In this document: one piece after another, positions 1 to 11,177 of the stretch
How positions within the stretch are numbered: the first letter of the stretch is position 1
How the letters are laid out: every line of letters starts with the position of its first letter
Source of the DNA: Monocercomonoides exilis
Lineage: Eukaryota; Preaxostyla; Oxymonadida; Polymastigidae
DNA: 64,000 bases
NCBI GenBank assembly: GCA_001643675.2
Contig: LSRY02000019.1
Coordinates: forward strand, 692,001 to 756,000
Direction: 5' to 3'
Notes under the pieces: generated by a model
Told to the model about the DNA's origin: nothing
What the model saw: the letters and a program-made list of their open reading frames with translations, nothing else
Database searches by the model: none
Made by a program: the position numbers and the translations under genes

Positions 1-228
1 GATATGCATACTGTAAATTGCGCAAAAATGAATCTGACTGTTTCTGAAAGATTGAAAGTCAATTTCAAAAAGAAGAACGCGAACACATTTCTGAAGATGT
101 TGTACACAAAATATATTGAGAAACTGGAAGAAGAAGGATATGAAGATGCCATCATCAGTTTACAAGGAATGCTTCACCAGAAGAAATTTCGTAATTTATC
201 AAAAAATCCTTGTGATTATTTTGTCTGA
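1..228 (+). CDS. 3' end of unknown protein (partial)
   Basis: An open frame runs in from the window edge and ends at a TGA at 226-228. The visible part, about 75 residues, is Lys/Asn-rich and probably helical, with no family motif I recognise. It is likely the last exon of a gene whose start lies outside the window, because the frame is open from base 1. An overlapping open frame at 116-325 is the alternative reading, but it becomes very hydrophobic and AT-driven towards its end, as expected for non-coding DNA here. Confidence is low because there is no homology handle. Confidence 0.35.
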   Translation, partial: DMHTVNCAKMNLTVSERLKVNFKKKNANTFLKMLYTKYIEKLEEEGYEDAIISLQGMLHQKKFRNLSKNPCDYFV

Positions 229-939
229 TGAGCATGTTAAGTTAATTGCTGTGAATGTTTTTGCTGGAATTCTGATTAAATGTTGCAATATCAATTATTT
301 TGTTTTATTCGCTCGTCTAATTTAAAATTAGTTTGTTTATTTTCTTTGAATGTTAAAATGTTATTCACAATTTTTGTTTTCTTATTTATGTGTTTGTTTC
401 TGATTCTGATTTTCGGATGTATTTTCTTGTTATATTTGGCAAAAGGGTACTTTTGGATTTACCCCCTTTTTTTAATTCATCATGTTTTTGAATTACAAGC
501 AGAAGATTGAGTTATTTTAATAATAAAAATGCAATTAACTTATTAAAGCCTATTCAAAATATTAAAAATAATCTCATCAAAATTTTTCATCAAATAAATT
601 GAAAATCATAATTGCTTTTGATCACTGTTTTAATTTGCAATTCCTGATTTATTCATTTATATTATTTAGTTTTGTTTTATTCTTAAATGATTTTAATAAA
701 TAATATTTTGTTTCAATTTTTGAAGGCAAATTTACTCCCTCACAATTTTTTTTAAATTTTTTCAATCATTTCTATTTTCGTCTCGAATTAAATTTCTCAT
801 CTAATAAATGTGTTTATCAAGTAATTTCACAAAAAAACATAAGGATCAATTTTTTGTTCGCTTTTTAATATAAATATGGTTATTCATTAATAAAATATTT
901 GTATTTTCTCCTTTAATTGAGGTTATACATCTATAGTTT
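229..939. other. AT-rich spacer, no gene seen
   Basis: This stretch is strongly A/T-biased with frequent stops in all frames and runs of T and A. The only long frame (280-510 +) is low-complexity Phe/Leu, typical of T-rich spacer. I see no RNA gene or repeat. Confidence 0.6.
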
Positions 940-1838
940 ATGTCAGTTTCTTTGCTAAATTATGATACTGTTCTCTTTGATTTTGATGGAACAATATGTT
1001 GTACATTTGGTTTGGAATCATCACAAAACTTAAAATGCGACTTGAACGCTTCATAATTCCAGATTTAATCATTGAATCACGAAAAAAATTGCTTCATGAA
1101 TATGGAATTGAAAAATCAATCAACGAGCTTCATGTATTGATGAAGATATATTTTTGAAATATTGAATCATATTTTTTTAAAATAAAAAATTTTCTTAAAC
1201 AAAAGGAAGGCTACAAATCTCTTGGAATGTATGAAGAACTTTGTAACAACTTTGGAAGAAAACTCGACGAAACTGAGTTCTCCAGAATTAAGCAGAGGTA
1301 CATTGAAATCCAGAAAGAATTGGAAGAAAAATATATCTATTGCTTTCCAGGGGTAAGCAACTCGTTGAAACATCTAAAAGATATGCACGTCACATTGGCA
1401 GTACTTACTAACAGACCTCGAGCATCACTTGATGAGCTTCTTTCTTTCCTTGGAATTAAAGATTTTTTTGATGTGTGATATTTCATTATGCAGTCAATTT
1501 AACAAATTTCAAGAAAACATTTACCCCAACAGAATTTATTGAACCTAAGCCATCACCATTGGCAATGAAATTTTCATTGGAACAATTAGAAATTGAAAGC
1601 GAATCAAACAAAAAACGTGTTCTTTATGTTGGAGATGATCTACCAGATTGTATTTGTGGAAAAGAGTTTGAAAAAAAAAATCATTGTTTATTCATTGATT
1701 TATTTATTTTACAGAGCTGGGATTGCAACAGTTCTTGTTCCGCATGCACGAAAATTTGAAGAACTGCGTTCTCATTTTACATACGCTTTATCAGATATGT
1801 CTGAATTGATTTCTTTATGCTCTTCAGGAAAAACGTAA
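940..1838 (+). CDS. HAD-superfamily hydrolase (phosphoglycolate phosphatase-like)
   Basis: Five exons join into one frame of 223 aa: 940-997, 1063-1133, 1206-1472, 1514-1665 and 1715-1838 (TAA). All four HAD motifs are visible and fall in different exons. Motif I is FDFDGT near residue 15 with the catalytic Asp pair, motif II is LTNRP, motif III is the Lys of PKPSP, and motif IV is YVGDDLPD followed by GKEAGIATV. This is the order and spacing of a PGP/Gph-type phosphatase with a helical cap between motifs I and II. These enzymes dephosphorylate small phosphorylated metabolites through an aspartyl-phosphate; the substrate cannot be told from sequence. Introns are 65, 72, 41 and 49 nt. The first donor could instead be at 1001, adding one codon. 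The family call is firm and exact splice sites are inferred. Confidence 0.85.
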
Positions 1839-2418
1839 CATATAAAAGTTCAATTTATTTTTTTAACTGCAATATACATTCTGCGTTTTATTGTTATAGA
1901 AAACCCATTAATCAATAAAATTTCTTTTTAATAAATGAAGAAAACAATATTTCACAATTTAATCCAATAAAAGTTATAATTGCATGCGCATTGCAACGTA
2001 ATATTTTTTTATCTTTTCAGACATTAAATTTAGCATTATTCTCGAAAACATAACTACATTAGAAAATTTTCAAATTGAATTTCAAATTCAAAAATTACTT
2101 TATCAGTGAACAATTTCTGGTTCTATATATATATATATATAAACCAATTTTCCAATTAACTATTCGAAACAAATTAATTACGTTAATCCCAAATGAACGC
2201 ACATGTTGCATAAAAACAATTTTTTTGATCGATATAGTGAAAAGATAGAAGAGCAATTCACTGAATAACGAAAAAGACACTTATCAAAAGGGTTTTTTTT
2301 TTCAATATATATAAATATATTTCAAATAAAAAAACTTCACAAAAACCCCATAAAGAAAATTTTCAACTCTCACAATATCGATCAATAAATAATATTTTAA
2401 ATATAAGATTAAATTTCC
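1839..2418. other. AT-rich spacer with a short TA repeat
   Basis: No coding signal is seen. A short (TA)n tract lies near 2124-2141. The region separates two genes on the same strand, so it holds the terminator of the phosphatase and the promoter of the pseudokinase, but no specific element can be named. Confidence 0.5.
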
Positions 2419-5400
2419 ATGGAAGATTTATTCCTTCCGGAGAAACGAACAACAAAAATTGAAGATTGTATAGAAAGAATTTTATTAGCGAATAATTTTT
2501 TACCTATTTTCATTTTAAGATATTCTCGACGTTTTGTTTTCCAATGATGCAATTACACTTTTCAGAGGGAAACATAAAAAAACTCAAGAAATTAGTATTA
2601 TTAAAAAAATGAAAATCGATGCCATTCCAGAACTTGATCATTTTCAAAGCGTCATAATTCAGCTATATGATGAAAAGAATTCATTGTTTTTACCAATAGA
2701 TTCTGTTTATATCGAAAAGAATGCATACATAGTCATTATTACCCAACGGCAAAAGAGAGAAAATTTAATGCAATACCTATTCAAGACAGATGTTTGGAAT
2801 AATGACCTCTTAGTTTGTAATATTATTCATTTTCACGAAAATTGAAAATATTTCGCCAAAAAATATATTTTTTGATTAGCTGACGTGGAAGTTTGTAAAT
2901 TTAATTGTAGATGCATTGCTTGCACTTGATTCAGAAGGTTTATGGCTCGATGGATTCTGTCCAGAAAGAATTCTGATTGATAGCGAATGGAATTTTAAGA
3001 TAGACGTGTTGGGTCTTCAAAGCTTTGATAGCAAAGAGCATTCGTTTGACGTATTTTGATTTATTTTTAAACTTATTTTTAATCAAAATTATTTATAAAG
3101 CAATTATTATTCTCCAGAGGAACGTGATGGAAAATGGTATTTCGATTTCTCGAATTAATTTTTTCATTAATATCTTCTTTCATCCTATAAAATAATACCA
3201 ACTCAAACCAAACAAAAATCAGTTGTAATATTGCATCAAACATATGGACATTTGGAGTTATTCTGTTTGAAATGTTGACAAGATTTAGACAGCCAGAAGA
3301 TGCCGCAGATATATATTTATCATATTTAGATGATTTCATTTATTTAGAACCTCCTTGTGAGCGCATTCCTAGATCTTTATTATGTGTTTCAAAGAAGCTT
3401 CTTGTAAAGGTTTGCAGCTTGATGCAATTATTATCAAATAAAAAATTCACATTTCAAAAGGATCCCAAGTTTCGATGTAATCTGCAAACATTGCTGAAAA
3501 TTGTTTCTCTTCACAAACGTTGTTCTCGTCTTTCATCTCCTTCAGATGAATTATTGCTTTGCCTGTTTCTTCTTGAAGATCAGAATTTGATCCAATCGTG
3601 CTTAGAAAAGTTAGAAATAGAATTGAAAGAAGCGGGAAAAGAGGATATTTCTGTATTATGCAAACCAAATTTTCTGATTGAAAGGCTATCATTGCTGCTA
3701 TCTGAAAAAAGCGATCAATGCGTGGAAAGCATTTGCAATGTAATCAAACTTCTAATAGACAAGTCCGAGCAAAATGATGCATTGTTGTGCATTTTTAAAG
3801 AAGGATTTGCAGAAAATCTTCTTTTGAGGCTCCAAAATCCGTTTGAGGACACTGCGGAGTATTTGATCTCTGCTTATTTATCGATATGCGAAATAGCTTC
3901 CTTCGAAGAAGTGTGCCAGCTGATATCAGCCAATGCTCTGCTCGTCCTTCTTGATTTATTTGACTGTTGCAACTGCGACGTTGCAGAAAAGGCTGCCTAC
4001 GCATTCTATTGCTTAGCGAAAAAATACTCCTCGTCAAGACTGCTGAAGTCTGACATTGTTGCTGAAGACGCATTCTTCACTGACGATTTGATCGACAGGC
4101 TGTGCAGCTTCGCACAGAAATATGCTGTTTGTTGTGGAATTAGCAATCCTCTTGAAAAAGATAAGTCTGCAATTGCAAGCAATTCAATCGAAGCAAATGA
4201 TTTTTCAGCACAGACTTCACTCATTGAAAGAGATAGCGACTCAAGCAGAATTTTTGGTATTAGCAATAAAAGGCAGAAAATCTCAGTTTATGCATCTCTT
4301 TCTCTCATTGTTCTGCTGCTCTACGATAAATCGCGAGATATTTCAATCTATTTGAAACATTCAATGAAATATTTTGCTTCGCTTGGTCCCGAATTTGATG
4401 AGCAAGGGATGAGCAAACAGCATGGACGACTAGAAATAGCTCTTAGAGGTGGGACAAAGAACCTTGCACATCTGCTGACGAAGAAGCTGATGCTCAACAC
4501 TTCTTCTATGGTTAGATTGACGCTACTCGGAGAAATGTTAAAGATTGAATCATCAGAAATTCTGTCTGCAATAAATTTTGTCAATCTTTTGTCTGCTGTA
4601 AGTCAGCATTTAAACGTTCTGCGAGCTTCTTACAATCACGAAACAAATGAATTTGTTTTAAAATCTGATGCTTCATCTTTCTCATCTACTACATCTTCTT
4701 CACCTACTACGTCTACTACATCTTCTTCATCTTCATCTTCAAAATTTGCTTCGTTGATTTCACGTTTAAGCCTGTCTCCTTCCTCTTCTGATGAATCGTT
4801 ATTACCTTCGCCTTCTTCCACACCCTCATCTTCCTCGAAGCTGGTGTCTTCTTCAACTCCTTCTGCATCCTCCTCCTCAACCTCATCATCATCATCATCA
4901 TCATCATCTTCTTCTTCTTCTTCTTCTTCTTCTTTTGCATCATCGTCATCATCTTCATCCTCATCATCATTTTCGAAACATGTAATTCAATTCAATCCAA
5001 GCAGCGAGACACAAAAACTTCACATTTATCTTTCTGTTTTTTGCTCATTCATTAGCAGCATTTATCCGCTCTTGAATTCAGTGCACATTCTTATTTACAC
5101 AGAGTCACTAACTTACAATCTGTTTTTGATGTTAATGCGCATGGGTGCAAACTGCATTCCAGAGCTTGCAAATACGCTGCTGTTATTAACAGATCCTCAA
5201 TTGTTCGATGAATTGCAGCTTGCACAGCGCGTGAACAACACAAACGAACAAGCAACTTGCGAGGATTTGGAGGCAGATGAAGGAAATACTTTGCCTTTAG
5301 CGATGTATTTGTTTCAATATGGATATCAGTTTATTTCAAGAGTCATGGAAAGCCTGGTGGAATTGGTTTCACATGAGGATATTAAAATATCTGAATCGTT

Positions 5401-8400
5401 GTTGGGGATTATTTCGAATATTCTGGAAACATTGGAGCAAGTTGTTGGCAAAGACAAGAAAAGTGAAGGAGAAGAAGCCAAAGAAAGCGAATCTTTTAGA
5501 AAGGGAAAAAAGGAAGAAGCACAACTTCTTAAATCATCAGGAATGAATGCTGACAAAAAAGAAGTTGAAGAAGAAGATGATGATGATGAAATGGAAGAAA
5601 AGATAGAGGATGATCTTTATATGCACCCAAATAAAACTTTAACTGAACTTTTAGCAAAGAATCTATTGCAAACAGCTATTAAAAAATTTGATTCACAATC
5701 ATCTCCAGTTGTGAAGGCTCTTTCTGCCAATATCATCTGCCAACTGTATTTGCACAATTTTTCAGATCTTCAAAGTCTTCCTCAAAAGAAGCATATTTCT
5801 CAGATGGTCGAATCAATTGAGCACAGCAGTAGTTATCCGCCTTGTGTTTGCAGACGTTCGAAGGTTGTATTGTCACGGTTTGTTTTGCAGTTAGTGTCAA
5901 AACTGGGCGAATGTGGGAACGAAGCAGAGATTTCTTCGTATCTTGCGCTTCTTGGAGAAGCAATGCGAAGTGCTTCTGTGTCTTATACGTTGGATGATAG
6001 ATCATTTGAACTGGTTGCCAGCTCCGTTCGTTGTCTTTCAAAAGAAATAACAGAAGAGTCTTCTGCCATTGCAGCAGCAGTGATGGAAAGTGTTATTCTG
6101 CTATATCCGGATGTTGCTTATGCAGAAGATACTTTGCAATATTTCGATGCAACAGTTCAAGCTATAACGAAAGATGCTTCTGCACTGAACTCAGCAAACC
6201 TGAGTATTCTAAAAGCTTATACGAATACAACTTATAAATTCATTTCCAGACTTCCACGAATAAGAGAGATGCTAAGTGTGATTGTTGACGAAATAAGCTT
6301 TTTTGCATCAGAAAATATAAATCGGAGCAATGACTTTACGAGCAACTCTCAAATAAAAAGTATTTTTGATGTTCTTCTGAACATAATCATCAATTCTAGT
6401 CCGTCTTTCACTGAATCCTCTGAACATCCATTAAAAACGCTTATGGAGCAAAACAGTGGAATTAACGTGTTGTGGGCGCTGGCTTCTGATAAGAGAAATA
6501 GCTTCACTAGCATAATTGCATCCCTTTGTTTGGTGTATTTAATGAAGAACAACGTTCCTTCACAGCAATTTTCTCCTTTTTTGAATATCATTTGCGATGG
6601 TTGCAAACAAAAAATGGAAGACGAGATGGGGCTTAGAAAACGGTGTAGTCAAGCTCTTTGTGGGATTTCACTTAAAATTATGGAGCAACTTGCTTTTCCA
6701 AACACTGAAACTGAACTGGGGAAGCTTCTTTTGCGTCTTGAAGAATATTGCTCTCTGCTTTTAGAAGAACACGCCGTTGCTCTTGTTGAATGTGAGGCTA
6801 TTCAATATGTTTTGGGGCTGATTGATACGATGCTGCTGAAAGTAAATGTGTGTGTGTGCTGCCGGATTTTGATGAACCTCATACGAATATCTGAAAGCTG
6901 TATAATACACCTTCTCAACAGGAATTTATTGGCAATTCTTACAAATCGTCTGACTCGAACTCCGCTCGAAGAATTGGATTTTGAGCTGACAGAGCTTTTC
7001 TTCTGCCTTGTTCGTCATAAATCAATCAATTTAAACGACTTAATTCAAACAAACGCACTGAGGTTAATTTTGCTTGTACTAAGTTGTCCAAAAGAAGAGA
7101 TACAACAATTTGCGATGTCTGATTTGTTTTTGATAATCGATCGTTTGAAGCACCAGGAAGGCAGCACAACTTTCTTCAGAGCTCTTTCAAATGATGTTTC
7201 TCGGTCATCATTTCCAGGTTATTCTATTGTAAGTTTTATGGAGGAAAATGGATATGTTCGAAGACTGAAGGATTTTATTGGACTGTCAATGGAAGACGTG
7301 ACAAAGCAATTAGCTTTGATGAATGCATCTCAAAACTCAGAGGCAGAAACATCGGAATATGAGATTGAATTTGGAGTTCTGAAAGCAGATTCATATTTAA
7401 ACAAGATAAATCCTTTTGAAGACGCAAAAATGGCTGATTTTGATTTAAGTGAAAAGACATTCTTTTCCTATCGTTCCTCGTCTCTTTTCTCTTCCGTTCA
7501 TAGAATAGCCAATAATAATTCAATGCAATTACTGCTTTCTGCATTGGAAGGAAGATTTTTCAGCACTGTTCCATATAAATATATAGAAAAGCTGGATGCT
7601 TCTTCTTCTTCTTCTTCTTCTTCTTCTTCTTCTTCTTCTTCTTCTTCTTCTTCTTCTTCTTCTTCTTCTTCTTCTTCCTTTTCTTCTTCTTCGCATCCTT
7701 CAGCTTTGCAGGATAATACTCAAGATAAAACAGTTTTCAGTGATAATCATGAAAATGAAGATAGTTCTTCTTCTGAAATCCAACCTGACTCGTTGGCCAT
7801 TTCATTTCATCAGTTTCCTCTTTCGCAGGTTTTTGGCTCTTTGTGCATTCTTCTCCTTAAAGATTCGACTTTCCTCGATAACGAAGATATTCTTGCGTGG
7901 AAAGTTGTGTTTTTGACTCTCAAATCTCCTTCTGCTCAAATGTTTGAATCCAGCTGTTATAACATCACTGGTTGCATTGATTCATTCATCGAAAATGTTA
8001 TCAAGGGACTCATTGTACAAAGAAAACCAGAGTTTGGTGATTTGCAAACTTCCTCTTTATCTTCATCATCTCAATCAACATTCGAACAACCAAACGAAAG
8101 TGGCGAAGATTCTTTCAATGAAGCAGAAATATTTCAAGCTAATTTTAATTTGACAAATGCACTTATAGTTTTATCTGACTGCTTAAAACTTGATTCACGT
8201 TACCAAAGCAAGCTTTATTTGTGCTATGAAGAAGATTTTATTAAACGCATATTCCAACCTTTCTATTACGCTCATCCGCAATCTGCTCCAATTTTGAGCG
8301 TCTGCACTTTTATTATGGATCTTTTAAAACTCGATAAATCCTTCACACAAACTGCAGTTGATTGTGGACTTTTCTCAGCAATTTGCGCATCACTTAACAA

Positions 8401-9274
8401 TTGGCCAGTTGAGACATTTAATATCGGGCAACTAAACTTGTTTTTCACACTTCTCAATGAAATGCCTAATCTTGTCACTCCGCAGTTGCTACCCATTTTG
8501 GGACGTATTCTTTTCGTTGCGCATCCGCATGTCGATTTCCGGTGCACTCAAGTTCTGAGAATGATAGTTGCTTTACCAGATTCTGTTGTCCAATATAATG
8601 AATATGTGCATCCACTTTTTGAGTCGATTCAAGACGAAATCCCGTTTTCTGTTTTACAACAAAAATTTGAGGAAACAAAATCAAACATTGCTCGAATTGA
8701 AATCGCATTAATTTTGGCTTTTCTGTTTAAAAGCAAAGCGCTTCCTTCAGATTATTTTGGAATCTACAATTTTTTGATCGAGTCAACTTTTTCTGATTCG
8801 AAGGAGCATGTTGACTTGGCTTTTCAAGCATTGCTTTGCCTTGCCCAATCTCCTGGTTTGTCATTATTTTGTTTTGTTTCATGTTATACTTTCAAAAAAC
8901 CCTTTCTCGCTATGAAATTATATCTTCATTTTTTTCTAAAATCATTTTTTCATGTGACCTTAGAAAACGCTGAATTACTGAACAATACTTTGAAGAAAGT
9001 GTTCACTGAATACACAACGTATGTTCTTTTTTTTTTTCTTCTTTGAAAGTAATTCTTTAATTCTTTTTCATTGTTCATTTGTTCTATCAGAAACAGGAGG
9101 TTATCTTCTCCATCCACACTTATGAATCTCTTCATGACTGTATATAATCATTCTACGAAGCGGCAAGATGATTCTTTGTTGAGATACATTTCTAAAGGCT
9201 GGGTTTATGTGCAATCAACCTCCGGGGATAAAAAGATTGCTGAGCTTGCCAAAGGCATCTTGCAACTGATGTAG
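2419..9274 (+). CDS. ULK4/RUNKEL-like pseudokinase with long helical-repeat C-terminus
   Basis: Seven exons join in frame to 2133 aa: 2419-2467, 2520-2812, 2880-3050, 3120-3136, 3223-8855, 8964-9018 and 9091-9274 (TAG). The N-terminal 280 residues look like a degenerate protein kinase. It starts with EDYILDVLFSNDAITLFRGK, keeps a VAIK-like IIKKM, and keeps a subdomain IX sequence NIWTFGVILFEMLT. The HRD loop reads LDGFCPERIL, so the catalytic Asp and the following Asn are missing, and DFG reads VLG. A pseudokinase joined to a long ARM/HEAT-type helical tail is the ULK4 (animal) / RUNKEL (plant) arrangement, linked to cilia or microtubules in those groups. The tail is interrupted by poly-Ser inserts (about residues 656-761 and 1636-1666) and an Asp/Glu tract, making it far longer than the roughly 1300 aa of known members. 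The 17-nt exon is the least certain. Confidence 0.6.
4657..4977 (+). repeat. Ser-coding TCN repeat tract inside the pseudokinase
   Basis: About 107 codons, mostly TCT, TCA and TCC, encode an almost pure Ser/Thr/Pro linker within the helical-repeat region. The mixed codons suggest an old, mutated tract rather than fresh slippage. Confidence 0.85.
7601..7675 (+). repeat. Perfect (TCT)25 trinucleotide repeat, coding for Ser
   Basis: Twenty-five uninterrupted TCT codons, continued by a few more Ser codons and one Phe, lie in frame inside the pseudokinase. The lack of third-base variation suggests recent expansion by slippage, so length variation between alleles or strains is likely. Confidence 0.9.
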
Positions 9275-9734
9275 TCTTATTTAAGCTTTCATTCAATATT
9301 TTCATTATTTTTTTAAATCAACTTTGTTTGTATTGTGGCTTTGTTGTGGTTTTAACATTCTGATGTGTTTTAAACGCAAAATGAAAGCGTTTTAAAAGGC
9401 ACCGGTAAATTAATTTTCGAAAATAAGAAAAGAAATAGAAATATTTCAGACAAAAGAGAAGATAGTTATTTAAGCTTAAGGATGTGGACAAATTTTAAAC
9501 AAAAGATAATCAGCAAAATCGTAAGTGAATGAAGGCATACGAAAAAGGAAGATATTTTATTTATAAAAAAATGATAATAATTACATGATAAAAGCTCAAA
9601 GCAACTAAACCATAAGATGGAAAGAAATATTCGAGATGAAAACAAAAATAGCAGAATCGGAGATGGAACCCTCAAATAAAAATTAAAAATTTGAAAGGGA
9701 AGGCAAGAGAAAAAGTCGGAAAATAATATTAAAC
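9275..9734. other. Convergent intergenic spacer
   Basis: About 460 bp lie between the ends of a plus-strand and a minus-strand gene. It is AT-rich, with no open frame that looks coding and no repeat that I can define. Confidence 0.5.
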
Positions 9735-11016
9735 TCACTCATCTTCGAATAATTTGTCGTATGCATTGGCAACAGCCTGACTAGCTGCTTGACTCGCAGC
9801 TCCTGCGGCGGCGCTTCTGACCTGAGGATTCTTCACAGCAGCGATTGCTGCATCAGCCGCAAGCTGTTGGACTTGCTCGTTGTGCATGGCCGCTGAAGCA
9901 GCTTGATCTGTCGATGCTCCGTTAATCATCGCTCCGCCTGCAACAATTGCTGCTTGCTTCACAAATTGCTGCGTTTCAGGCCTGAATAAAAATTGAAGAA
10001 GAAGGAGAAGAAGAAGTAAATAAAGATATAGATAAATGTAAGAATTTTTAAACGTTCAAACGAAAGAAAAATCATACATTTTTGCGGTTTCTGAGAGAAG
10101 TAATTGTTTGTTGTCAACTGGTTGAACTTGAGTCGTTGTTGTTTGTGTAAGTTGTGGATTTGGATACTGTTGTGGTGGATACTGTTGAGGTGGTGGTTGT
10201 GAATAACCCATTCCAGCATCTCCAGCTAATGATGGATATTGTGTGGCCGCCATAGGCTGTGCTTGATTAATCTGGACTTGAGATGGATCATATGGTTGTT
10301 GTGCTGGTTGGTCTTGGTATTTCTGTACTTGTTGCTTTTTCCATTCCTTATCCATGCATCCAACGATGATGTGAAATATCCCAACAATTATTGTGACCGA
10401 ACCAATGAAATATCCAATCCACTCCTTTGTGGGTACAGATTCATAAGCAGCCATTGCAAGAGTTCCAAGGCTAAAAAAAGGAGAAAAAATTCATTCAACA
10501 ATTAAAATAAATTCAATGCAGGATTTTGTCATACAAGATCATAAACAAAGCTCTGTATGTTGGACTCAGAAGAAAAAGAAAGATCTTTCCAATGAACTTG
10601 ATTTTGAATTCAACAAGAATTAAGACAAGTGCAAAGATACTACGTAATAAAAATCAGTAAAAATATAGTTGTAAATACAAATAATTCATTCGATAAATCA
10701 TAGAAAATTCACACAATGTGTAGATTGAGAACAAAAATGGAGGGAACATGTTCTTAATTTTCATTGTTATCAAAAAGTAAGGACAAAAGCCTCCAATCAT
10801 GACCATTAGTACGGGGCACATTACAAATACGCTAATCATAATACCAATTTTCATTGGTTTTGAAGTGAAGCAATTTTTGCACAATTGGCAAGTTGATGGC
10901 TTTGGCTGCGGTTGTTGAACAACAACCATTGGTGCAGCTTGAACTGGCGTAGGCTGCATTGTTTGTGGTGCATAGACATCACTTTGAGAAGAAAGTTGTT
11001 GGTCTTGAGAATACAT
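9735..11016 (-). CDS. COPI-associated membrane protein family (TVP15-like)
   Basis: Four exons on the minus strand join in frame to 348 aa: 11016-10715, 10639-10535, 10470-10078 and 9981-9735 (introns 75, 64 and 96 nt). The N-terminus is Gln/Pro-rich with a small Cys pair (CQLCKNC). Four hydrophobic helices follow: IMISVFVMCPVLMVMIGGF, a second starting FLFSIYTFIFALVLILVEF, a third around YRALFMIFLGTLAM, and GYFIGSVTIIVGIFHIIVGC. A helix that ends in LVEF, a short FIGKIFLFLLSPTYRA loop and a final helix ending in GC are typical of the COPI-associated family (Pfam PF08507), Golgi membrane proteins found with COPI coats. The cytoplasmic tail is Gln/Pro-rich, then Ala-rich and probably helical, which is longer than usual. 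The family call rests on the assembled helices, none of which is complete in one exon. Confidence 0.65.
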
Positions 11017-11177
11017 ATCTAGGCGTATTTTATGGTTCAGATCAAGATTTGAATGAGATGTAACGCAAAAAGAAGTGAGTTGCTTAAAAACAAAGGCAAA
11101 CAGCCAATGAACAAATTGAAATGAAATAGCATAAAGACAATTTTTTTAAAAAATTATTAGACTTCAAAAACAATTGT

